A DNA stretch of 64,000 nt from G963701675 sp963701675 (GTDB taxonomy: Bacteria > Planctomycetota > Planctomycetia > Gemmatales > Gemmataceae): assembly GCA_963701675.1 (NCBI GenBank), contig OY969623.1, forward strand, positions 1,674,001-1,738,000, read 5' to 3'. Shown here piece by piece: positions 19,385 through 27,290 of this stretch. Under the pieces are notes generated by a model. That model was not told the origin of the DNA and made no database searches. It saw nothing but the letters and a program-made list of their open reading frames with translations. The translations under genes were made by a program, and so were the position numbers. Each line of letters opens with the position of its first letter. The stretch's first letter is position 1.

Positions 19385-19530
19385 AGAAGGTACCCGACGG
19401 TATCCGAGCGGTGGCAGCCCGGATCCGCACCGGTCGACTGAAATGCTTCCGGACCTGTCAGAACTTGATCCGGGAGATGGGATTGTATCACTACGATCCG
19501 GAGCGGATGTTGCAGGAGATACCCCCGTCA
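19385..19530 (+). pseudogene. Remnant of a phage large-terminase C-terminus
   Basis: A short piece reads KKVPDGIRAVAARIRTGRLK, CFRTCQNLIREMG and LYHYDP. This is the arrangement I know from the end of the nuclease domain of large terminases (...IRxRLRTGRLKVFxTCxNLIxExxxYxYD). The usual following DALRYL motif is absent, and no other phage gene is present. Inferred to be a prophage scrap next to the defence-like genes. Confidence 0.4.
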
Positions 19531-19684
19531 AAGAAAACCGTCGGTGGACCGCCTCCACAATTGCGATCGGCGCCGCCACACCGCTGCACCGACCGAAGCA
19601 ATCTTGAACGCCCACTCGCCAGGAAGTAGACTCGAACATGAGCACCCAAGACGAATTGCAATCGGCGTGCTCGATGGAGGAGTC

Positions 19685-20890
19685 ATGCGTGGTCGCGAGT
19701 ATTTCCACCCGTTGGTTCATCTCGTGAATGGCCAAAGGCTTTACTACATTCTGATTCGTGCGCTGCAGGACGTTAGAAAAGTTGTCAAACTTATCCAAGA
19801 TGAAATCAGCCTCCGGCCGCCGTTTGAAGCGCATTCCTGCGCTTACGTCGTTTTCGGCGAGGTTGACATTATCATTCGGGCGTGCGTCGCTGATACGGAT
19901 CTAAAGCCCTTTCTAGACAGATTGAATCAACTGGACCTCGAGATCGACAACGTCGTTCTCGTGAATAACTCGCACACGTGGTATCAACACCGAATCGAGG
20001 AATCACGAAAGTTCAAGACTTACTTCCAAACTCGGGTCGACGCCAATCAGCTCTTGCACAGACAAGAAATACCCGAATGGTTGAAATTTGAAGACAGAAG
20101 GAAGCCGCGCATCAAGGCATCGAGTCGAAAGAAGAAAACGGATGCCGAACCTCAGGGACCTATCAAGTATTTCGTTTTCGCTCACGAAACGAAAGGGTCG
20201 ATCGACCCTCTCTACGACGCCCTACGCAAGGAGCTCTACGAATCGTCGAGCTCGGAGCAAAGGATTTCTTTACATAAGATCACGTCCCAAAAGTATGAAT
20301 CTGGCGTCCTCATCGAAGGCGAGACCGTCGATAAGAAAACCAGGGATCCAGAAGACGCCGTATACGCCCTTACGGATCGAATCAAGGCGTTGGGAGTTTA
20401 CCGGACCACAACCTACGTACGGGCCAAAGGCCACGTCGACAAACATGACTTGTACCTACCTGAGCAACCTGTATCGAACCGGAAGCGCGTTAACACGCGC
20501 AATGCCGTTTTGTCTGAAACCAAGCAACTCCTAACTGATGAAGTCTACCTCTCTACGCATTCTTGTGCTCGGTTCATCGAAATTGTGGCCCTGAACAATC
20601 TCTATCCACACATACTTGTGACCTCTGCAGATTGGGAAACTGTCGTTGAGAATACAAGGCAGATCTTCAGCTGGATCTTTCATAATCAGAATGGCAAGTT
20701 AGTTGAATTTCTGTTGTCTGAGTATGCCCGACTTGAGACTACGCTTCGCGAAGCGCTTATGAAACAGGTAGACGACTATGCGCCAGAGGACTTCTCAGCA
20801 TTTGGATGGTTAATAATCGTAGGTCGGCTAAGAAGACGATTGAAAGCCTGGAAGTCAAGCGACCTAGCAAGAAGAAGCGAGTCATTGTAA
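19685..20890 (+). CDS. Unknown protein with two ferredoxin-like (Lrp-type RAM/ACT-like) domains
   Basis: 401 aa from ATG 19685, preceded by GGAGGAG; the open frame reaches back to 19544 but without a ribosome site. Two segments look like alpha/beta sandwich sensor domains: residues about 55-100 (CAYVVFGEVDIIIRACVADT, then a helix and DNVVLVNNSHTWYQHR) and about 165-270 (IKYFVFAHETKGSIDPLYDAL ... VYALTDRIKALGVYRTTTYV). Both follow the xxYVxxGxxDIxxxV-helix-VxxxxTxxV plan of Lrp/AsnC-type effector domains, but there is no DNA-binding helix-turn-helix. A helical C-terminal region (residues about 300-375) follows. The last ~28 codons overlap the next gene and look frame-degenerate, so the two may really be one gene or have a shorter overlap. 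Function unknown; context suggests a sensor in a defence locus. Confidence 0.65.
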   Translation: MRGREYFHPLVHLVNGQRLYYILIRALQDVRKVVKLIQDEISLRPPFEAHSCAYVVFGEVDIIIRACVADTDLKPFLDRLNQLDLEIDNVVLVNNSHTWYQHRIEESRKFKTYFQTRVDANQLLHRQEIPEWLKFEDRRKPRIKASSRKKKTDAEPQGPIKYFVFAHETKGSIDPLYDALRKELYESSSSEQRISLHKITSQKYESGVLIEGETVDKKTRDPEDAVYALTDRIKALGVYRTTTYVRAKGHVDKHDLYLPEQPVSNRKRVNTRNAVLSETKQLLTDEVYLSTHSCARFIEIVALNNLYPHILVTSADWETVVENTRQIFSWIFHNQNGKLVEFLLSEYARLETTLREALMKQVDDYAPEDFSAFGWLIIVGRLRRRLKAWKSSDLARRSESL

Positions 20891-21600
20891 GTGAAGAATT
20901 GACTGAGGACGACGCTCAACCTCCCGCGACCTCTGGATACTTCGAAAAAATCATTGAAATTGTCGACAAATACTGGGAGCAGTTGAAGGATTATGGCTCA
21001 GGCAACGAGTCTTGGGAAAAACTCAACAAAGGCGACGGTAGTGAAGCAGCGACACTTGCCCAGTTGGGCGCGTGTGTGGCTTTTTTTGGCAAGAAACTTC
21101 ATACCGACTGTAAGAGAGTGACGGAGTACTTGAAAAAGAACCCCTCGGAAAAACTGCGTTTATTCCAGCCCGAGGCTTCCCTCGAGGAGAGTCGCGGCGC
21201 TGACAAACTCCATAAGGACTATGTCGAGTACCGTGCGGCGCGGGCTTTCCTATCACAACTTTCAACCGAAGGCAAGGATGTTGAGGACTGGGCCAAAACA
21301 CTACAAACCGAAAGCGAGAACGTGAAGTCGTTCGGTGACGTGACTATAAACATCGCTAAAGATCGAAATCTACTGGCGCACGGAAGGATCGAGAGCTTGC
21401 TTGATTCTCAGCCGGGCAAAGCGCTACTTGAGCACGAGTACGAGAGATTCGTTTTGAATTATCTGACTATTCAGAAGGGTTTACCGTCAACTTTGAGAAC
21501 GATCAAAGCCCTAAAGTCCGCTTGGGCCAGAACTCGGGACACACTCACTACACGCTGGCTCGGCATGGAAGGCGAGTTTCACTACTCCGAATTCCATTGA
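20806..21600 (+). CDS. HEPN-like putative ribonuclease
   Basis: 264 aa as written. A lysine-rich N-terminal tail (SAKKTIESLEVKRPSKKK) is followed by an all-helical protein. Residues 187-192 are RNLLAH, a match to the HEPN catalytic motif Rx4-6H, located on a late helix as expected (INIAKDRNLLAHGRIESLL). HEPN proteins are metal-independent RNases common in toxin-antitoxin and abortive-infection systems, often cutting tRNA or mRNA. It begins inside the preceding gene (85-nt overlap, no clear ribosome site) and ends 100 nt before a tRNA. Assignment rests on one short motif and helical content. Confidence 0.6.
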   Translation: MVNNRRSAKKTIESLEVKRPSKKKRVIVSEELTEDDAQPPATSGYFEKIIEIVDKYWEQLKDYGSGNESWEKLNKGDGSEAATLAQLGACVAFFGKKLHTDCKRVTEYLKKNPSEKLRLFQPEASLEESRGADKLHKDYVEYRAARAFLSQLSTEGKDVEDWAKTLQTESENVKSFGDVTINIAKDRNLLAHGRIESLLDSQPGKALLEHEYERFVLNYLTIQKGLPSTLRTIKALKSAWARTRDTLTTRWLGMEGEFHYSEFH

Positions 21601-21700
21601 CTTGCGAAGTCGTCGGCCCACGTGAGACACAACAACTGACAGGTTTTCATGGCGCGGTGAGTTTTTGAAAGGAGCCGGCAAAACCCACCCGAACAACGAG

Positions 21701-21774
21701 GGGCAGGTAGCTCAGCTGGTGAGAGCATCGGTCTAATTTGCCGAAGGACGATGGTTCAAGTCCATCCCTGCCCA
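21701..21774 (+). tRNA. tRNA with unusual anticodon loop (AAT, nominally Ile)
   Basis: 74 nt that fold without mismatch apart from one T-G pair: acceptor GGGCAGG/CCTGCCC, D-stem GCTC/GAGC, anticodon stem TCGGT/GCCGA, variable AGGAC, T-stem GATGG/CCATC, T-loop TTCAAGT, discriminator A, no encoded CCA. The anticodon loop is CTAATTT, giving AAT at 21735-21737. Adenine at position 34 is rare in bacterial tRNAs outside Arg-ACG, and T at position 37 is also atypical (normally a purine). The body looks fully functional, the loop does not look standard. Only 20 nt separate it from the SIR2 start codon. Confidence 0.85.
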
Positions 21775-21794
21775 TTGCAAATTGCGAGGACATA

Positions 21795-23026
21795 ATGGCC
21801 GAGAATCCGACGTCGCTAGAAGATCTTAAGACCTATCATTTTCTGGCGAAACGAGTCGACTACCTGACGCAACGCATCTTACTGTACCCGGAGGATACCG
21901 TTCTATGGATTGGCGCAGGTATCAGCGTTAAGTACGGGAGTTTTCCGAGTTGGTCGCAATTCCTTCACAACGCACTTGATGATTACTTATGTAAGGATTC
22001 ACGTGATTACGTAGTCGTCAAGAGTCTGATTGAGTCCGGACGCTACTCGTATGCGGCGGAGTATTTGGATGAAGTGTCCGGCATGCAACTTCGATCTCGA
22101 ATCGTCTCAACTTTTGGCGCAATGCCACCACACCTACCTTATGAACTCGGCAACCTTTGTGTTCGTGAGATCATAACGACTAACTATGACAAACTTATTG
22201 AGGAGGCGATGCCCTGGTATGAAAGCGCAACGCCTGCAGTGGGCCTCGAGCGCTTAATGGCAGCGGGCTTTCGATTGGTGAAGATTCATGGCTCGGTCGA
22301 CAATCCAGCGGAGTGTGTACTCTCATTGTCGAGCTACGTGGCGCATACAACGTTAACTTGCGCTGGTACCTACTCAATGTGTTTCAGCACAACTCGGTCG
22401 TTTTTCTGGGCACATCGATGAGTCCGTCAGAGCCGTATTTTGAGGTGCTACGGATATTGCGTCGAAGCGGAAAACAGATGCCGAAGCATGTGGCAGTCAA
22501 GGCCTATACAAATGGTGATGAGGCAAAATGGGAGGCAAAAAAGCTCCAAGAGCTTGGGATTGATTTGGTGCCATATATTCCCGACGTAACTCATTCATTT
22601 GTTGATGCACTGTTGAATTCCGTCGAGATGCGGCGGGGAGATTCGGAAACGGTTCACGCACGTGTGCAAATTGCTCGCAGCCATCTGAAGGCAGGCCGAA
22701 AGACAATGGCGGCCGTTCACGCGTGGCATATTTGCAACTCCGATATCCGGAGTACTGGCGATAGACGCAAAGTGGCTGATTTGGTATCTGTGGTGTTTTC
22801 GCTCTTAAACGACGCGAGCACTGGTGGCAATTTTTACGTAGAATGTCGTCGCTGCCGCATCGATCTCGGGCATTTGTGGGACCGCACCGCTGAATTCGTT
22901 GATCCGACCACGAAATCAGTTCATGGCCTCGAAGAGGCATTGGGTCATATTGAACGAATCGAGCGCGCGCGATCCGAAAACCGTCGACGGATGCTTAGTA
23001 CGCTCAAGCAGCAAATAGGCAAATAG
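21795..23026 (+). pseudogene. SIR2-family NADase-type defence protein, frameshifted
   Basis: Start at ATG 21795 (GAGG 6 nt upstream), 20 nt after the tRNA. SIR2 motifs appear in order: GAGIS (residues 40-44), TTNYD (128-132), KIHGS with the catalytic-type histidine (165) and VLSLSSY. The frame then breaks at about 22337-22342. Another frame resumes with YNVNLRWYLLNVFQHNSVVF, LGTSMS and VPYIPDVTHSFVDALL, completing the Rossmann domain, then a ~130-aa helical C-terminal part containing CRRC. One missing base explains the break. SIR2 effectors in anti-phage systems deplete NAD+ after infection. In its present form the ORF gives a truncated product of about 209 aa; real decay, an assembly error and programmed shifting are all possible. 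Confidence 0.85.
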
Positions 23027-23333
23027 TGCCAAGAGCCAAGCGCGAGGCGACGTGATCTTCGAGCGCATCAGACACTAACACCCCCTCCGCCCATGCCCGA
23101 CGCTTACACCACCTCGCGGATAAGCGCAAGCACTTTGTTGGGGTGAACTGGCTCACTGTAGTGGTCTACCGACCTTTGCACGCACATTCGTTCAGTTCAA
23201 AGGCCCAGCGCCGAAACTTCGGCGCTACGCAAATTCTCCAATTGTTAGTTCGTGATTGACCGAGGCGCTTCCCGCGATTCTCTGCGCCGATAAGATACGT
23301 CGGCCAGCAAGCCAACCTGACACGAGTTCTGTC
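23027..23333. other. Gene-free stretch with one hairpin
   Basis: No gene supported. A perfect hairpin AGCGCCGAA/TTCGGCGCT lies at about 23207-23226. It could act as a weak terminator for the SIR2 gene, but no T-run follows. Confidence 0.5.
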
Positions 23334-24115
23334 ATGCCCAAAGCCTCACGCGGTTCGCGGACGCCGCTGCCCAAGCAATGGGCGCGTTCCGTGCAGGCAG
23401 CCATGCTCCAAGTCATGTCGCTGGCCCATTTCGCCCTCGTGACCACCCGAAGTTGGGCCACCAGCAGCAGCAACCAACGCGTTCGCTTGGCCGCGCGCGT
23501 CGATCAACGGGAACATGAAATTCGACTCCTTCGCGAAGAAGGTCGGATCAAGGACGCTCGCCTGACTCGAATCCCTCCGGCGCAACGGCCTCATTATCTT
23601 CCCTCCCAACGTCTCGCCATCCTCCAGTTGCGTGCGGCCCGTGGCTGGTCGTTGGCTCAAACCGCACGCGTCTTCCATCTCACTACACCGACGATAATGT
23701 CTTGGATGAAACGCCTCGATGAAGAGGGACCAAAGACATTGCTGCAAACTCATCCACCGGTGAACAAGTTCCCGGATTTCATCCGCGCGCTCGTGCAGCG
23801 TTTGCACGTCTTGTGCCCCCGACTGGGCAAAGTCAAAACGGCCCAGATCTTGGCCCGAGCCGGATTGCACCTGGCAGCGAGCACGGTCGGTCGCATGCGT
23901 CGAGAGCCACCGGCACTTCGACCGAACGGTTTTCCCCAAACCATGCCATCGTCCCGCCGAGTCACCGCACGATACCCCGATCACGTCTGGCACGTCGATC
24001 TCACCACAGTGCCGACATCGGCAGGCTTCTGGACGTCGTGGTCGCCGTTGGCGTTGCCGCAGCGCTGGCCGTTCTGTTGGTGGCTGGCGGTGATCATGGA
24101 TCGTTTTTCCCGTCT
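23334..24115 (+). mobile_element. IS481-like DDE transposase, 3' end lost
   Basis: From ATG 23334. A helix-turn-helix region (RLAILQLRAARGWSLAQTARVF, WMKRLDEEGPKTLL) is followed by the start of the integrase catalytic core (HVWHVDLTTVPTSAGFW, with the first catalytic Asp, and WLAVIMDRFSR). Right after IMDRFSR the frame turns into arginine-rich non-homologous sequence; the second Asp and the Glu of the DDE triad are missing. The element is therefore dead. No terminal inverted repeats identified. It sits between the SIR2 gene and the LEPR-XLL cluster. Confidence 0.75.
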
Positions 24116-24400
24116 TCGCCGCCGCTGCCGATCGGAGACGGGCCACGACCGTTCGCCCTGCCGGACGCCGGCGAAACTGCGGAGCTCCATCCGAACACCA
24201 CCCTGACGCAAACATCCCGCCGCTCAGCGATTAATCCCGTGGGTGAGAGCGCAACGACGCTAGCACCCCGGCCGCATTTCGCCTCGCGCCACATCGCCCG
24301 TGTCGCGCTCGCCGAAACAACTGACCCTGTGTTTGGCTTACTTTCAACGAAACTGAATTGATCATCAATATCGAATCCCTTTTCTCGGAGGAGCGCTCTC

Positions 24401-24739
24401 ATGCCTCGACGACTTTCTCGATTCGCGAATAACGTTTGGAGACGGCGACTGACTTTGGAACTGCTGGAGCGCCGCGATGTGCGGGCGGTCGCCACGGGGG
24501 ATTTCAACAGTGATGGCCGTCCCGACCTCGTTATGACCAACTACGTCAGTAGCGGAACGGTGACCGTGTTGATTGCCAAGAGCAACGGCACCTTCAACCC
24601 GCCTCAAAACTTTGCCGTCGGCGCCGGTCCGTCTGATGTGATCGTCGGAGATTTCAACGTCGACGGCCGGCTGGACCTTGCCGTCGCCAACGAAGGCAGC
24701 AGTTCGATATCCGTTTGGCGCGGCACCGGGACGCCGTAG
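24401..24739 (+). pseudogene. LEPR-XLL FG-GAP protein, truncated at a tail-to-tail junction
   Basis: Good ribosome site (GGAGGAG). The product starts with the leader (LTLELLERRDVRA) and two VCBS/FG-GAP units (GDFNSDGRPDLVMTNY and GDFNVDGRLDLAVANEG). It ends seven codons after SSSIS, where the sequence becomes the reverse complement of another FG-GAP gene. The last ~130 nt overlap the minus-strand neighbour. Only 112 codons remain of what is normally a 400-plus aa propeller. Confidence 0.75.
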
Positions 24740-25698
24740 AACAGAATGGGTGATTGAAACGTTCCGTCGCCGTTGCCGAGCAGCAGGCCCAGGTTGTCTC
24801 CGACCGCGACGATGTCCGTAGTGCCGTCGTTGTTGAAATCCCCAAAATCCAGGCTTCGGCCATCGGCTAGTAAATAACCGGTCGGCGCCTGGAACGTTCC
24901 GTCGCCGTTGCCGAGCGCCACGTGGACGCCGTTGTTGCCGGCCGTGGCGAGATCCAAATCGCCATCCGCATCCAAATCGATAACGCCGACGTGAAACGGA
25001 GCGGTTCCCGCTGGATACGTCGTGGGTGATTGCAGACTTCCATCTCCGTTGCCGAGCAGAACGCTGACGCCGCCTTGAACGGCTACGACGGCATCGGCGT
25101 TTCCGTCGCCATTGAAATCGCCCGTCGCCACACTGGGTGCGCTGTTACCAACGGCGTAGGCGGGGCCGGCTTGAAACGTGCCGTCGCCGTTGCCCATGAG
25201 CACGCTCAAAGCGGCGTTGATCGCGTTATTGGCAACCGCGAGGTCGGCGATGCTGTCCCCGTTGAAATCCGCCACCGCGCTGTCGGATGCCTTCAGCCCA
25301 CCTGGCCCACTAAGGGCGGTTTGAAACGTGCCGTCGCCGTTGCCCAGAAGGACGCTCACATCGCCGTCTTCGAAGTTCGCCGTGACCAGGTCCGGCACAT
25401 TGTCGCCGTTGAAGTCGCCAACGGTGACGGAACGCGGATTGGAACCGACGACGTATTCGGTTTCCCCTTGCAACGTGCCGTCTCCGTTGCCTAGCGACAC
25501 GTACAAGCGTGGCGTGGTAATGCGGACGGTAGCGACATCGGCGTTGCCGTCGCTGTTGAAATCCGCCGTTGCTAGGGCAAAAGGAAAGTTCCCGCCCGAG
25601 GAAAAGATTTGTGTGGCCGCGAAACTCGGCACATCGCGGCGCTCCAGGGTCTCCAAAAACAAGTGTTGCTTCCGAATCTTGTTTGCGAGTCGAGTCAT
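24604..25698 (-). CDS. LEPR-XLL FG-GAP/VCBS beta-propeller protein with foreign 3' end
   Basis: 364 aa. Leader LFLETLERRDVPSFAA, then about six calcium-binding-type FG-GAP/VCBS units (GDFNGDNVPDLVTAN, ADFNGDSIADLAVAN, GDFNGDGNADAVVAV, DLDADGDLDLATAG, GDFNNDGTTDIVAVG), each separated by LLGNGDGTFQ. Real homology ends at ILFYGVPVPRQ. The remaining ~37 residues are the reverse complement of the facing gene and do not look like propeller. So the C-terminus is artificial or newly evolved. Expected to be exported; ligand unknown. Confidence 0.8.
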   Translation of the reverse strand: MTRLANKIRKQHLFLETLERRDVPSFAATQIFSSGGNFPFALATADFNSDGNADVATVRITTPRLYVSLGNGDGTLQGETEYVVGSNPRSVTVGDFNGDNVPDLVTANFEDGDVSVLLGNGDGTFQTALSGPGGLKASDSAVADFNGDSIADLAVANNAINAALSVLMGNGDGTFQAGPAYAVGNSAPSVATGDFNGDGNADAVVAVQGGVSVLLGNGDGSLQSPTTYPAGTAPFHVGVIDLDADGDLDLATAGNNGVHVALGNGDGTFQAPTGYLLADGRSLDFGDFNNDGTTDIVAVGDNLGLLLGNGDGTFQSPILFYGVPVPRQTDIELLPSLATARSSRPSTLKSPTITSDGPAPTAKF

Positions 25699-25816
25699 GG
25701 GAGCAAACTCCTTCGTAATGGTTCGAGGTTAAAATCTGCGGCCGCGGCCCAGACACGACGCGGCGGCGAGCCTTCGATGTTCGTGAATGCGTGTGACAAA
25801 TCCTCCGGTCAAGGAC

Positions 25817-27280
25817 TTAGGTAAGCGAATTCAAATCAGCGGTCGCCAAGATCATCGCGAAAATGTCAGGACGAGCCGAAGGCCTTGCGGCCGTCGGCAT
25901 CGGTGACGCCTGCACTTCAAACGCCCCAATATCAATCGTGCCGTTCACAATCCGCGGGAAGCCCGGCCCGCGCTGGTCCCATTCGGGTGCCATCTGATTC
26001 GTTCCCGAATCGATGGCAGGACTTCCAGAAAGGAGAGCGAGCGTCAATGTCGGGCCACCATTGTCAACTAGTGGTCCGAGCAGCGGATCGACATCTAGAA
26101 TGTCACTAGGGACGTACCCGCTTCCGCCGCTGGAATTACGAATGAGGTTGTAGCCAGAACTCGTAATCGCACCCGACACGCTTTGCACGATGCTGTTCCG
26201 CAACGTGAGAGAACCATGCACATCAATCCCGCCTTGGGAGTTTCCGAAAATGGTGGAATGGGTAATCGTCGTCGTCCCTGAAATCGAGATTCCTCCGAAA
26301 GGCGTGCACCAGCAGTCTCCACCAGCGCTGTTTTGAGTAATCGTGCTGTTCGTGATAAAGGTCTGGCCGCCATGGGAAAGTGCGCCACCATAGCCAGCGC
26401 CGGTATCGCCGGCAGCCCCTCCGGAGGCGCCATTCTTAGAGATGGTACTGTCGGCGATGGACAATTCACCGTTTCCACCGATTGCACCACCCAGCCCTAA
26501 GCCACCCTGCGACCATCCGAAAGCGTCAGCAAGGTTTGATGCCAAGGTGCTGCGCACGACGGTGACGCTGCCAGCTGCGTTGTAGACGCCGCCGCCGTAC
26601 GCATCTCCCAAGGACTCACCCTTGGAAATGGCACGATTTTGGTAAAGCGCGCTATCGCTGATGGTCAGCGTTCCGGCATTGTAGACGCCACCGCCGTATG
26701 CGAAGGTCCAGGTGCCTGAAACAATGTAAGAGTCATTGGTGCTGTAATTCAGAGCGATACTGCTGTTGCTTATTGTAAGAGTGCCTTCGTTGTAGATACC
26801 TCCGCCCTTAATCTCCTTGTAATACCCGGCATTAGTTGCCGAATTGTCAATGACACGCACGTCATCCAAAGCAAGTGTCCCCCGGTTGAGGATGCCGCCG
26901 CCCACATCGTTTTTAACCTGTCCGTTAGCGATAGTCAGGCCCGTTACTTCGACGGTGACTCCCGCTGCCACCGTCAAAACTCGGTAATCCGCGCCCGTAC
27001 TGCGACGCACATTTAGTGCAGTCGCTCCCGGCCCCTGAATTTGAACGTCTGATGCGAGGTCCGGTAGAGGCGAACCTAGATTAATCGTCCCCGTCACCGT
27101 GAAGTCAATCACATCCGGCCCCGGTTCGGTGTTGACCTTGTTGATGCAGTAGCGCAGGTCGCCGCGGAAGCCCTTGCCGATGCCCTGGTCGGTGAGGCGT
27201 GTGACGTGGCAGGTCGAGAGCATCGTGCGCACTTCGAGGGCTTCGAGGCGGAGACAACCCTTCGATGCTTGGGAATGCAT
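25817..27280 (-). CDS. LEPR-XLL right-handed beta-helix protein
   Basis: 487 aa from ATG 27280 (AAGGA upstream; a longer frame to 27343 overlaps the neighbour). Leader LRLEALEVRTMLS is followed directly by the block STCHVTRLTDQGIGKG-FRGDLRYCINKVN shared with three other genes here. Then come beta-helix rungs built on GGGIYNxGTLTISNS, and the closing block GPLVDNGGPTLTLALLSGSP ... IVNGTIDIGAFEVQ. It ends with a tail of the form FAMILATADLNSLT. Predicted surface or secreted, possibly adhesive or polysaccharide-binding. Confidence 0.85.
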   Translation of the reverse strand: MHSQASKGCLRLEALEVRTMLSTCHVTRLTDQGIGKGFRGDLRYCINKVNTEPGPDVIDFTVTGTINLGSPLPDLASDVQIQGPGATALNVRRSTGADYRVLTVAAGVTVEVTGLTIANGQVKNDVGGGILNRGTLALDDVRVIDNSATNAGYYKEIKGGGIYNEGTLTISNSSIALNYSTNDSYIVSGTWTFAYGGGVYNAGTLTISDSALYQNRAISKGESLGDAYGGGVYNAAGSVTVVRSTLASNLADAFGWSQGGLGLGGAIGGNGELSIADSTISKNGASGGAAGDTGAGYGGALSHGGQTFITNSTITQNSAGGDCWCTPFGGISISGTTTITHSTIFGNSQGGIDVHGSLTLRNSIVQSVSGAITSSGYNLIRNSSGGSGYVPSDILDVDPLLGPLVDNGGPTLTLALLSGSPAIDSGTNQMAPEWDQRGPGFPRIVNGTIDIGAFEVQASPMPTAARPSARPDIFAMILATADLNSLT

Positions 27281-27290
27281 GACGAATCCT

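Noticed and set aside
21755..21774. tRNA 3' end as an attachment site of an integrated island
   Set aside because: I found no second copy of the tRNA 3' segment in the window and no integrase; it may still lie outside.
23346..24215. 289-codon minus-strand ORF
   Set aside because: Antisense to the transposase remnant, which has recognisable helix-turn-helix and catalytic motifs.
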